NCBI GenBank assembly: GCA_019155185.1
Contig: CM032808.1
Span: forward strand, 654,870-718,869
Length of the DNA stretch: 64,000 nt
Reading direction: 5' to 3'
Source: Beaufortia kweichowensis
Taxonomy: Eukaryota; Chordata; Actinopteri; Cypriniformes; Gastromyzontidae
Shown in pieces: positions 25,688 through 40,900 of this stretch (positions are counted from its first letter, which is position 1; every line of letters starts with the position of its first letter). Made by a program: the position numbers and the translations under genes. The notes under the pieces are model-generated. The model made no database searches. It was not told where the DNA came from and saw only the letters and a list, made by a program, of their open reading frames with translations.

Positions 25688-25967
25688 CTTCATTTCCTTT
25701 AATGTCATACAACAATACTATTATAAATAACTTTCACTTTGTAATGCCAAAACTTTAAACTAGGTGTTTAAATATGAATGGGAAAGACTAGTATAAAACT
25801 GATTCATTCCTGTTAATGTCTTATCCAAAGAATTGTAAAGCACAAAACAACTGAAGAAACTGTATAAACATAAAGACCAAAACATTAAAGCAAATCAATT
25901 ATAGAAACATATGTTATATATATATCACAGTGTTACATTTCCAGTGTTAAGCTTTTTTCCAGTCTAA

Positions 25968-26372
25968 AGTCCAGACATCAGTCTATACACGAGTTATCTA
26001 TTTAAAACATGGAAATATTCAGTGTTATTACTGTAATGTGACAAAAACAACACACATCTCTGAGAGGAAACATACTTTGTAGGATTTCTGTGAATTAAAA
26101 TACACAAACCAGAAGTAATAATACCCAACAAATGATGAAGAGATGACTCTTTAAAGAACATCAAATAATTATTTAATATTAATGTTCATGTGTTCATATG
26201 AACTGTTATGAATGTGATGATTGTGAAAACACACTTTATCTGACTATGAAAAATCATGATTTAAACAGAAACAAATGATTTATAATCTTTAAGAGAGACT
26301 CACATGAGGATTTAAACCATCTGATCTATCAGTATAATGAAAAGCTTTAATAAAAACATTGTTCACATGTTT
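25968..26372 (+). repeat. unnamed interspersed repeat, copy 2
   Basis: The fullest copy, about 400 bp, between the cabcoco1 promoter and its first recognised coding exon. It shares ATCAGTCTATACACGAGTTA with copy 1 and the long right half with copy 3 (54595-54960). Confidence 0.75.
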
Positions 26373-26559
26373 ACTAGAGAACTTCACATAAACTAACACC
26401 ATATTAGTTTGAGGAATTGTTTGAAACCAACATACAGCACAAGCTTCGGTTCTCCTTTATCTTTGATCTTATTTATCACAGATGTGAACTACAAATAAAC
26501 ACAGTTACATGCAGGATTAGCATTGAAATGACTGAATGTTTGTGTTTACATACAGCGGG

Positions 26560-26760
26560 TTGTGGATTATCTTTCGGCGAGTTTTTAGCTGATCTCTCTC
26601 ACGCACACACACACACACACACACATGCTGTTTCACGCTGTTGTCAAGGTAACGGGCGCGTGATCACGTGCGCGTGTAAAACAACTGCGCATGCCCAGCT
26701 TCAAGCTACAGGAAATCTCAATTATTTTAGAGTATCGCGAGATCACAGCGTGCAGCGTCC
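26560..26760 (-). promoter_or_regulatory. cabcoco1: cabcoco1 promoter with RFX X-box
   Basis: A CpG-rich island about 0.9 kb upstream of the first recognised cabcoco1 exon. It contains an RFX-type X-box GTTGTCAAGGTAAC (26640-26653), an E-box CACGTG (26665-26670), an NRF1-like TGCGCATGCCCA (26686-26697) and a TCTCGCGATA motif on the minus strand (26733-26742). RFX factors drive ciliary genes, which fits this gene. A possible non-coding first exon could end at a GTATGT donor near 26553, but that donor is weak. Confidence 0.55.
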
Positions 26761-27577
26761 AGTACAATAATTATATTTAAGATGTCATGACATGTCGAAA
26801 GTGATTAAATACATAAAAATGACATTATTTACTAAAGTGGTTATTTGAATTAATGGCAATTACTTGCACGTTTTTTTCTGTGATTTAAAGCATTTATATG
26901 TTTTCATAGTCAGGTAAAGAAGTGCCGCATTCATAGCAGTCCATACTGTGCACAAGATTTCAGCTGTTCTACAGTGCAAAGATAAAGAACAGCAGTGTTT
27001 TATAAAGAGTAAAAGTAAAGCAGTAATTAAGATAAAATCATTTAAGATATTAATAAATGTCCGTTTTGATTTGATGTAAGAAATACACATACACAAGAAT
27101 ATAAAACAAGTTTAATCCACTACATTCACTGTACATCACATTTTTACTTCTAAGATTGTAATTTGTGTGTCATTTCTAAAGATGTCTATGTGGTCATCAG
27201 ATGTGTGTACTTGGTGAAGGGTTTAGAAGTGTCATCTAACACAGACACCTATCAGTTATATCACAATAAACCTTTATCTTTTCTGTTTGTAAAAAAAAAC
27301 ATGTTTCTATGTTGATATTAGATAAAAGAAACATGCAAACATTTCTGTAAAATTCAAATGTTTATTCATCATATACTTTGGGAACAAGGAAAGAATGTGT
27401 TCTCTTCCATCTTGCAAAAACACAGTCAATGTTCTATGAAAATGTGGAAAAACGTCCCGCCTCACCGGCGTGAGAAGTGGACGAGAGAGTTCAATGAGTT
27501 TCACTGATTCAGAGAGAGAGAGAGGATCTCAGAGCGAGAGCATCAGTGTTCTTCACATTACACTAGCAGCTGAAATC

Positions 27578-30071
27578 ATGCTCGTCAAATTCACCTGCGC
27601 TATAGTCACCAGGATTTTATTCATTTTAGTGTCTCTTATTGGAGTATGGAGAGTGACCCAGGTGAAAAATAATAACTTATACTGGTTTCTGACTATTCTT
27701 TATCTGCCTCTCGTGGCTGAAATGATTTTAACTCTGAAGAGGAGAAAAGGAAAGGACTACAAATGGTGAGTAGTACAGTAAATATAGATTTTCCCACTTA
27801 TTAGACCTTATGTGAACACCATTGCTGTATTACTGTAAGTGATTCTTATTTTACAGGTTTTCTCCAGCAATTCTGTTTTTCCTCATCAGTATTATACCGA
27901 CCATATGGATCCTTGAACTGCATCATCAACAAAACAGATCATATAATACTAAGGTACGTCAGATTCATGGAAAATAAAGAGCACATAGCCGTTTATCTGT
28001 CCTAGTTTACGTTACATAAAGACATTTAACAGGATGTAAGCAAAGAGTTTTTTCTGCTAACCATAAAAGCTTTACTTGTACAATAGCCACAAAATGTATT
28101 TTCAAAAATGTCAAAAATGTGAAATGTTAAAGATTATATGAGCATAAGCAAAATAAAAAGCTCAACTTGGAAAAGGTTATTAAACAAAGTAATAAATAGC
28201 TGCACACTTCTTTATAGTATAGTGAGTATCTTAATAAAGTCTGTGCACGTGTGTTTGAATGTTAGTGTGTGTGAAATCATCAATGTCTCATATTCATCAT
28301 GTTGTTTACAGTGCAACAAACTGGATTCATCTGACAATGTTAAAGCTTTTCTCGAGGAATGGAGAAATTTGACCAATGGAACAGTAAATGCGCAGGTACT
28401 GTCGTCACACATTACAGATGTTTTCCGTGGAAGTCTAGACTGAAGTCTAGTGTAATCACTTCATTAAGATCTTTCAGAAAGAGTTTATTTTCTCATTTTC
28501 TTTAATAACAACTGCTGGCCTGGACTGCTGGATATGCAAACACAAACTGGAAATGCAAATATAAATGTTATTCCAGCCCTCGACACAAACAACAGCTATA
28601 TTCAGTGTCCCGCACGCTTTCTGAAAGAGCTACTGTTATTTATTTAGAAACTCACACACCTTCATCATATACTGTACGACACGATTTACGTAATTCTGAC
28701 CTCAGCTCTTCCAGCAAATCTACTCATTTTCATTTTCCGGTGACATTTTAGGACCCTCTAAATTTGTTGTCATCAGTTTGTGCCAATGACTGGATCCTGG
28801 CCCTCCATCAGATCCTCCTGATTCTTCTGATTGTGGGCAAGTGGCTGCTGCCCATCGCCGGAGGAGTCACCAGAGATGAGATGTCTCAGTTATTACTCAT
28901 CTTTGTTGGCATAGCCGCTGATATTCTCGAGTTTATCAGTGAGACGCTGTCTGATGTGAAGTAAGTATTGTTTGAGGTGTGTCAAGGGCAGATAACATTT
29001 CCTCAGCAATAGGACTTAAGATAGCATTGATTTCCAGACGGCTTCTTTTGACTCATACCAGTAAGCAAGCACACAGAATATGCCAGAAGTTGTGTGCGTG
29101 TGTTATTGTGTTTCTGTATTGCGTTGGTTTAGCAACACAAAAACCATGAGTTGAAACACACAAACCGCTTTATAAGTTTCTTCAGATGACAGAACTGTGT
29201 GAAGGTTAATAAGAGGAGGAGATGGGGAGGAGGAGGGATGCTGGAAGAAGACAGTACATAATGATGATAGACAGGACTGAATGTATAGCCTCCTCCCAAA
29301 CCTACGTTTACAACTTCATTTTACTTCATGAAAGTTGTATTGAGACATATTTTTAGACTTTAATATTTATTAAAACAATAATGTACTGGAGGCTAGTAGT
29401 GCTTTATTAACACCCTTCAGCTGTACATTACTGCTTACATAAATAAAACAATAATGCAAATACAGTACAAAACTATTCATAAAAGATAAACATAATAAAT
29501 TAAAGCATTACTACATATACTGTCGAACAACAAACCTTGCTCATATATCAATGCAACAATCTGTAAACCTGATATTTATATTAATATATTGTTTAATCAT
29601 GAATTTGTCATATATCATTTCTATAGAGAGAACAGCCCACAGTTAGTGTATGTTATTCTGGCCGTGTGGACATGGAGCATGTTACAGTTTCCTCTTCATT
29701 TCTCAGGTCTGTATCTGTCCATTATCAGCTGTCACCTGTGCCAACACACACACACATACACATTTACCTGTCACTGTGAGATGAATGAGTGTTGTGTTCT
29801 CTCTGTGTGGATATCTTCAGTGGTGAACAGCAGAACGGAGGAGATCTGTGCTCAGGGAGATTCTCTCCTCTCCAAACACAGAACCGATATATGGAACATT
29901 GTGGAAAGTCTGTTTCTTCAAGACGGCCCATTTTTGATTGTCCGACTGACTGTGATGATAGATTATTCTGTCTATCATCAAATGCTGGTTTTCTTTACCA
30001 TTAAGAACTTCATGGTGGTGATGCTGAACATCTACAGGATGTGGGTTATTTACATTGATTTCAGATCATGA
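27578..30071 (+). CDS. tmem26: TMEM26, multipass transmembrane protein
   Basis: A membrane protein of unknown biochemical role; in mammals it is used as a beige-adipocyte surface marker. Six exons: 27578-27765, 27857-27953, 28312-28395, 28752-28960, 29627-29706 and 29821-30071, all GT-AG with joining phases, giving 302 residues. Family marks are GVWRVTQVK (22-30), YKWFSPAI (61-68), GKWLLPIAGGVTRDEMSQLL (152-171), WTWSMLQFPL (207-216) and FLQDGPFLIVRL (251-262). Hydrophobic segments lie near 5-24, 34-53, 64-83, 139-159, 166-186, 199-216, 249-266 and 273-298. Sequons N89, N114 and N117 fall in one hydrophilic loop. The start at 27578 has A at -3 and aligns with the human start; an in-frame ATG at 27494 has a weaker context. 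The protein stops soon after the last hydrophobic segment, without the roughly 65-residue hydrophilic tail of human TMEM26. Intron 5 (114 nt) is in frame and open. Confidence 0.93.
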
Positions 30072-30324
30072 GATGTGTGAGATGCGTACAGCGAGTGTAC
30101 TTCTGCTCTCTGGATCCAGAAAACAAACTTATGTCTGATAATACATACATCTGAAACAGGTTTGTACAATTAATATATGTTAATGTGTATGTTTTATTAT
30201 GTTCAATGGTGCTTTTTTATCACAGTTCAATATGACATGAATAACATTTCATTCTAGTCTTCCAATTTTCTATATGATCCTATAAAAACAGCAGGTTTAA
30301 TAGACATAGATGGTGTTACAGGAG

Positions 30325-30425
30325 AAAATGCCGTTCGAGCGACCCGAGTTTGAGTCCTGGCTCATAAAACTTTGTCTTTTCTGTGAAAAAAGTGTCCTTT
30401 CTGTCCTTTCTCCATTGTATTATTG
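30325..30425 (+). repeat. possible SINE fragment
   Basis: GCGACCCGAGTTTGAGTCCTG resembles the B-box (GGTTCRANTCC) region of a tRNA-derived SINE, followed by a T- and C-rich body that runs into AATAAA-containing DNA. No A box or target duplication was recognised. It lies in the presumed 3' UTR of tmem26. Confidence 0.3.
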
Positions 30426-30426
30426 A

Positions 30427-30445
30427 AATAAAGACCAAAAATAAA
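30427..30445 (+). terminator. tmem26: candidate poly(A) signals of tmem26
   Basis: Two AATAAA hexamers (30427-30432 and 30440-30445) lie about 360 bp after the tmem26 stop, just beyond a SINE-like stretch. They are the first good signals downstream on the plus strand. Confidence 0.4.
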
Positions 30446-30449
30446 TATC

Positions 30450-33074
<2,625 letters not shown>

Positions 33075-33080
<6 letters not shown>

Positions 33081-34936
33081 AATAATTTATTCAACAATCT
33101 TTCATTTTTAAAAAATAAATTAAGGAAATACATAAAGAAAGAAAGAACATTCAAGATAATGACCAGCAAGATCAAAGGCATTTAAACAGCAGGAACCAAA
33201 TGAACCAGCCATTTGGTTTTTAGCAGCTAACAAGAATTTTGCCAAAACCACTGAAAAGAACAATCGTGAGATCTTATGCCATTATCTACATATTGCTTTG
33301 GTCAACTAAAGAGAATCTACATTACAACTACATTACTAATGTCTAAATACTATGATCATTTTCTTCAAGTATGAATCTTCCTCTTTTATTAGGCAGTTTT
33401 CCATTCATCCATCTCTTTTAAAATACATTGACGCCAACCAAGTGTTCGGCCCTTCACGTTCTCAAAGACTGCAGTACATTCTAGAGTGAAACATCTAGAT
33501 AGATAATATCAGATAATAACAGCTGATGAAATCATCAAGTCTTTCACGACTATGACAATCTTTGATGTGTAAATAAAGTTACAATCCACTACGGTACATT
33601 TGTAACTTCTAGCACAACAATGATGGAGCTAATGTATTATATATATACTACATGAGATTACAATTTTTATCTTTAGGTTTACCCTGAACTAAGTCATGGT
33701 GCTAAGCCCTTCTAATAATAAGTTAATGTAGTGTTAGTTTGTAATGATGAACACAACACTACAACACATGGAAGAGTCAAGAGAGAAATCAAGTCTAACC
33801 TGTAGTAAGAGAACATTAATGTCACGTCATGTTCATGTTTATTTACTCCTGTCAAATCAAAACCCCGTCATTCATGTTATAGGCACTACATTTCATCTTA
33901 CCTGCTGCACATCTTCATACATTGCAAACATTTTTTTGTCGTTTTTAAAGATGAAAATCACATCTGATCAATTACATTTTTTTGCATTGATTTGAGAACT
34001 TTTATAACTGTTTTATTGTTGTTCAAATTTAACGATTTCTATGATGTTTTGTGATGTAAGTTGGTTCGTCTCTCTCTTTTACGTAATTCATCTAGTTAAA
34101 TGAATTCATTATATCAACATTTTAAAGGATGTTTAAAAATATCCAAACAAACCTCACTGAACAATGGCTTTAATTGTAATTGTCATCATGATCACTTGCT
34201 GTTATGTGAATAATTTAGTTCAAATCAATAAGTTTCCTGTAAGTGCCTGAGTTGGAGCAGAGCATACGTCTGGTGTTCACTTTTATAGAAACAATCAAAT
34301 TACAACATGTAACATGAATGACGGGGTTAATACAGGTATGATGTAAGCAAACACAACAATCAAACTACATCCATTAGTTTACAATCTACAGCGAGCTCAA
34401 TCCTTGGTTTTTGCTCAGTTCTTCTATCACGACGGGCCTGTCACACAGCCCGATATTTGCCTGAATGGAGAATCGTACAATTGAATGATTTCAGTAAATC
34501 AGTGTGCTCAGAATTAGTGCCGTAATAAAGCGTTCTTCTCCTCATTTAATAGCTTCACATTAACACAAATGTGTAGCACCCTAAGTGAATAAATAAAGAC
34601 AAGAAAAACTAATTTACAAATCATCTTACCGTTTAAAGATCTTTACGTCTGATGATACCGTGACCTAACCAGACCAAATGTGAAAAAAAAAACTGATTTC
34701 CCTGTCACAGATTTACAGAGAAAATAAATATTTTATCATTCAAACACAAAATGAAATATTACAGAAGCAATTGGATTATTAGATCACCTTCAGCGGTTCA
34801 TTAAACAGCTGTATGTGATTTATTGACTGGACACTGAGATTGTGCTTGAACCTGATTGGACGTTTCTTATTTGGTATGGCCAATTTCATTTTAGCAAAAA
34901 GAAACAGACAGACGGCAGAGGAGGTTTGTAAAGGAG
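33075..34936 (-). other. rhobtb1: probable rhobtb1 3' UTR
   Basis: Downstream of the rhobtb1 stop, the minus strand has AATAAA at 34819-34824 (early) and at 33086-33091 (distal, in AT-rich sequence typical of a cleavage region). The low repeat content between them suggests a long 3' UTR of about 1.8 kb. Which signal is used cannot be told from sequence alone. Confidence 0.35.
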
Positions 34937-37900
34937 TCAAGCCACAGCGGGAGATGAGCTCCAGAAACACCAGCGGCGTCTGGAGTGATGTTTATTTAAC
35001 ATCACGTCCTCTTTCTCTCTTTCTTTCTTCACTCTCTGATAGTGATCCTCCTCTTTCAGATACCAGACGGGTGGCCAGCGGCACTTCTCAAAATACAGCT
35101 GATTCTCTGATCACACACACATGAATAACACGCTTAAACTCCATGACATGAAAATAATCATACAATCATTAAAATAAGCAACATTAAGACTAAATCGGTA
35201 TTTACCGGGTGATTTGGATTTGATCTCTTTGCGGTAGTTGGCACATATTCGGTTGTAATGGGTGCAGATGTGATGTAAGCACCACGCCGCCAGCTGATTG
35301 GCGTTATGAAACTGTCATCAGAACAAGAGAACAGACACGGCATCAACTGACTGACAAACAAACAGATCAGACTGTTTTTACTGTTTTTTTATTTGATCAG
35401 TATTTGGTTAAATCATTGGACGTTATAGTATAAACAGTTATTATAGTATAAAAGGACATTGATTGACTCTCTTCTTCAGTTTTAATGAGATGCTTTTGTG
35501 CAATGCCAGTAAATTGTTCAATAAATGTTTTGTAGTGTATTTAATGTTGAACATTTCTTTTTTGAAGATGTGATGAATGTACCTGAGCGAGCTCCAGATA
35601 GGTTAATACCTCTCCATCTATATCTTGTCCTTCTTTAGATGCTTTTACAAAGTCACTCACGGCGTATTGCTCTAAAGAGAGAAAATATCCATTCATGTTC
35701 AGCTCAAACCACCAGAATAATGTTAAACCCTCTATCATGTGTTTACTTTGATTAAAACTCGAATAATGTGATGTTTTCTGTAAATATGTACACAGACACA
35801 CCCGGTGCGTGTCACAGACGCGTAAGATCATGTATGAGTTTCCGTCTGTCAGCAGCACGTCATTAGATGACGTTCACTGGACAGATTGCAGCATGTGCCA
35901 CACGGAGCTCCGTGGCGACGCTTTCTTTTACTTGGTGACTTGACATCACTGGTTGCTAGGCAACACAGAACAGAAGGGCATAAAGGCGCTCAGGATGGAG
36001 CAGGCACGCGACAGCGGCCCGTGTGTGTGTGTGTGTTTACAGGACTCACCTGTCAGGGCGATGAGGCGAGGAAGGCACAGTCTGTTGGCCAGGGCGATCA
36101 GCTCCATTGGGTCCAGGTCTGACATGGGCGACAGCTGATTGGTGTAGAGATACTCCAGCACAGCCTGCATACACACCCTACTGCTGTTGGGAAATGACAC
36201 CTGACAACAACAAACACACAAACATTATATAACAACATCAGTTTTTATGTCTGCCAGGATGAAATCTGTTTGAAAACTTTCATTTTAGTGTAGTTGTGCA
36301 GAAGAGTTTACACAAGCCATTTTCAAATGTGACATGAAACAATGTGACAAAACATGAAAATCCTTGAGAAAAATGTATTAAACATTGGATTTTATCCATC
36401 TAAAAATGAATTACAATTACAACAGAAAGTGGCAGCAGGAGTTAAAAAAGTTATTTTTCTTTACAATTACATTCAGCACAATCAGACATGAAATATATAT
36501 TTTAAGGAAGTAAACAAGAATGATATTATGGCTATAATAGTTTTAAAAACAAAATTATGTTTACTGTATGTTCAAAATGTCAAAATGTGAATTATTCATA
36601 ATTACAGATCTCAAACGAATGTTGAAAAAAATCTATTTCCACCAAAAGCACCAAAATATAAAAATGGAAAAGATTTTGATAATAAAAAAGAATAAATATT
36701 GGTGAATAAATATTAATTAATAAATATTAGAGGCCTGTTGTTAACAGTGAAAGCTGACAGTGATGTATGACATCATGAGTTCTTTGATGTCAGCTGACCT
36801 CTGGAGGCGGGACTTTCCGGTCTTTAATCTCTACAGAAGTGATGGATGGCTCATCACCAGTCCAGCGTTACTAAGCACTTTCGGTCAGGACATGCTGCTA
36901 CGTAAGCCATTACATAACAGACTTCAAGGACGAGTTGAGCGTGTGTGTGTGTGTGTGTCGTCTGAGCTCTCACAGCGAGAGAAAGACCATTTACAATAAC
37001 AGACTCAAGTCTGAAAGTAGGACGTCACATTTCCCAAAATAAAGCTGTTCTGAATGTTTCTATGGGCATGAAATGTCAGAGCAGTAAAGTAAATAAAAGA
37101 CCGGCCATCGTGTGTTTGAATCTCTTGTGGAAAGATCAGCTATAGAGGAAAACAGATCAGCGTCTCTGAATGACGTCTGTATTTCCTCCTGAGAGAGAAA
37201 ACTCAAGCTGCTTTATCCACCTGTTACACGTGAAATTAATGAAGCAAACATTCCAAAGATGAAAACAGTTATTAAAGCAATAAAACACTCGAGAAACAGG
37301 ATTAACTGTGTAAACACACACACACACAGCTGAAAGAACATGTTTACTGTGTGTAATCTCATTCACTGAATTAATGATTCGAGTAAATCTAACTCTACTG
37401 TAAAGTACAATATATCTGTATTCACAATAACTGTGATATTAAAAACCATGATTATCAATATTGTGTTCATTTTACACAATGATAATATTGTTAAGAATTA
37501 AGCGCCTGTATAATACTTACAAACATTTGATTTATAAAGGCAAACACTACAGGTAAAACATGTTTCTGTTAATTAAAACAAATAATATGTTTGCAAAACA
37601 GCAAAAAAGCTTTAACATTTTTCTTAAATATGAGCACAAACTTAAAATTACAGAGACTCTCTCTTGTACCTTTAATTAATGTTGGTCTAATTTAATCTTC
37701 CATACATTATTTTAGACTTTAGGTGTGCTAGGCTTCACACACAATATATATATATATGTTTAAAAGAAACACCCAGTTACACAAGCAGATACATGATTGA
37801 TCAATGACAAAAGGATTGTGAACTAAAACACAATAAAGAGGACTCAAACTATTAATTTGCAAACATTTAAAACAATTTAGTTTTTAAAAAAAAATGAAAT

Positions 37901-40900
37901 TGCTTATTTATCAATTAAAAATGAAAGAAAAACACACACACAATATAAAAATTGAAATGAGCCCATAATAACCCTGCTACACTGTAATTAAAATGGTTTC
38001 CTAAACAACATACAGTAATGCCAATCCAAACGTCATAACAGATGACATATCATTCATGCAAAAATAGATTTTCATTGTCATTTCTCAATGTCAACACAAG
38101 ACACCGGCAAAGTGGAAAAATTTGTTTTGCATTTTGTTGTCAAGTGAGTTGTGTGTTTGTGTACTTAAGCATACTGTACTGTATGTAAATGAATGACCTC
38201 GAACCATCTGCCAGACTTCACACACTGAAGATTAAGGAGAAAATAAAGTTGTCCGAGCTTTAACCAGAGCTGTTTTCACACTCACCTCGTCGTTGGCGCT
38301 CTCCATGAAAGAGCCACCAAATAACGCAGCCATCCAATCACAGCTGGAGATCAACAGAGGCTTATGAGCGTTAATAGTGCCGTCATCCAACCTGAACACC
38401 ACATCTGCACACACAGTCCCATTCTTTAAACAAATCATTTCTTATCCAAGTAATAAACAAACACGTTTCCTAACGCTTTATAAAGCTAATCTGATTCATT
38501 CTAGTAAACAGGATAAGACAAAAATGTTCTTCAGACAAAAAATAAGAATGTTCTTAAGTTATATTGTACGAAGTTCGTAAGAATGTTCTTAAGTGCAAGT
38601 CGCGAACATTTCTGAAGAAGATCTCAAATATTTACTTCAGTCTTCATCTTCAGTTTTTTCATAGGAATAAAGTGATATGCTTTGACTTTGATTACACTAG
38701 TCATATAGTAACAATAAATGTATCTATTCATAACCGTTTTACAGTAAGAAGCACCTTGTGATATGAATATTAGATACAAGCATGTGATGTGTTGAAATGT
38801 TTTGCTGGGTAGTATGTTAAGAAAATGTAAAATGTATATAATCACAATACTAATATAATCATCAATATTAAATTCCTTTTACTAAATTATTAAATTAATC
38901 GAATGAAAGTAAACAGTCAAAATTACAATTTCCGATTCAACATGATACATGCCTTTTGAGATTTAAGACAACTGTAAGGTTATCCTAACTTTAAGACAGT
39001 TTTAACGACAATTAACTTTTTTCTTAATTCGAATTTAAGAAAAAACACGGCAGTTAAGAAGAATTTTCTTCTTAAGAATGTTTTGTGAATCCGGCCGCAG
39101 GTTTGTTTAGACAGTTCATGTAAATACTGTAAATTGACTTAAAATTGAATAAGATTTGAACACCATCAACTAACAGCTGCCCAGTACCTGTGAAAGTATT
39201 CTTGGCGAGACACTCCTTGATTCGGTTGGCCTTTCTCACATGAAACGCTTTAGTGATCTCCTGATTCATGAAGGCTTCATTGTTCATGATGTTCTCCACC
39301 ATCATCCGAAGGTCAAACACCTCCAGGATCTCCGCTATCTGGGCGATCTTCATCAGGTCTTTCTCCCTCTCATCCAGCTCACCGGTGTAGAGGAAGCGCA
39401 GGACGGCACTGAAAGGTCCGTACTGGATGGAATGATCCATCTTCACCACGGTCATGAGGGCCGGAGAACCCGTGACGGGGTTGATGACGCTCTCTTTGTG
39501 GATGCTGTAGAAAGCTTTGCTCCAGGAGGCCAGGGACAGTCTGGTGCGCCGGTGCATCCCACTGAGACTCATTACCTTCAGGGTTCCGTCGCTCTTGGAT
39601 GTCCTGAGCGAGCAAGGCGAAAGGTTGGGCAGGACGGCCACGTCCTCTTCCGTGTCCAGGCTAAGGGTGCGCATGAGCTGATCCCGCCCATGACGTTCAG
39701 ATACAACCAAGCACTGGGACTCGTCCGAGAAGTCCATTTGAAACAGGTCGAAGAATTTGGAGGATGAGGTAGACAGGTAGATCCTATGAGCAAACAAGTG
39801 CATGTGTTCCTGAATGATGAACATGACATCAGCACACAGAGGAGTCTCGAGCAGCTGCCTCGGACCGTCTCGGTTTCTGGCTGGGCATTCTGGGATCTTT
39901 ATGAGCGGCGGAGGGGCTTTGGGTGGCAGAAACGGCGCCTGCAGCAGAGGCTTCTGGACCTTCCTCAGGTGAGACTTCCAGAACTGCAGGTGACGTCTGG
40001 AGATGAGGGCTGCTCGGATGGCGTTATCAAAGATATCCTTGATGCCAAACTGGTCAAAGACACTTGTCTCGTAATACGGGATTCCAAGCTCTTTGGCCAC
40101 CTCTCTTCCGCTCTCGGGAGGCAAAATATCTCCAGGTTTAATGGGCCTGTAGAAAACAAATCAGTTCAGATAATGTGTCTAATGTTTGTAGCAAATTGTT
40201 CAGTTATGTCACGAAAACATCATATGAGCCCAACAATTTATGTTACAGTAACCTCTACAGTACCTTGATAAGGGTCGCCGAGCTCGATTGACCGCCTCCA
40301 GATCAGCGTAACGCAAATCCAACTGGCAACCGACTAAGATGACTGGTGTACGTGGACAGAAGTGCTTGATTTCCATGTACCACATGGTCTTGACGTGGTG
40401 TAGAGAGTTTGGATTGGCGATGGAAAAGCAGAGGACCACGACATCAGACCTTTGGATGTGAAATATAAGAGCGCATTATGTAAAAGACTGATTTAAACCC
40501 ATTCATTTAACAACACAAGACATCATGTAACACACATGCTAACCAACAGTGTTGTATATGACAGTCCTGTTTGGTGGACGTGCAAAAGAGGAATCTGCAA
40601 TCTCAATGCCAGCCTGACATTGACCGGTTGACAGCGCTCAAAAAGCTTGCCTTTAGTTTACATACAGGCCCTCTCGGACGACCATAAACTCCATTGGCAA
40701 TGCTTTTTTGGCTGCCTCTGTGAGAACTCCAACAAACACCATCAACAAAACAGACGAAACAAAAGCAGGAGGAGGATGACATGCAGACATTCTGGCGTAC
40801 CGCTGGCATACCTTCCTGGTTAGTATAAAGTCTACTCCAGGGAGGGGAAGGGGCGTCACACCCATCACCAACAAGAGAAAAGTGAATACTATCATCATCC

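Noticed and set aside
29789..30004. Second plus-strand frame in the last tmem26 exon
   Set aside because: It is a shifted-frame shadow; the tmem26 frame carries FLQDGPFLIVRL and other family marks.
39240..40268. Plus-strand frames of 175 and 160 codons
   Set aside because: They are antisense shadows of the large rhobtb1 coding exon 39188-40146, which matches the family residue by residue.
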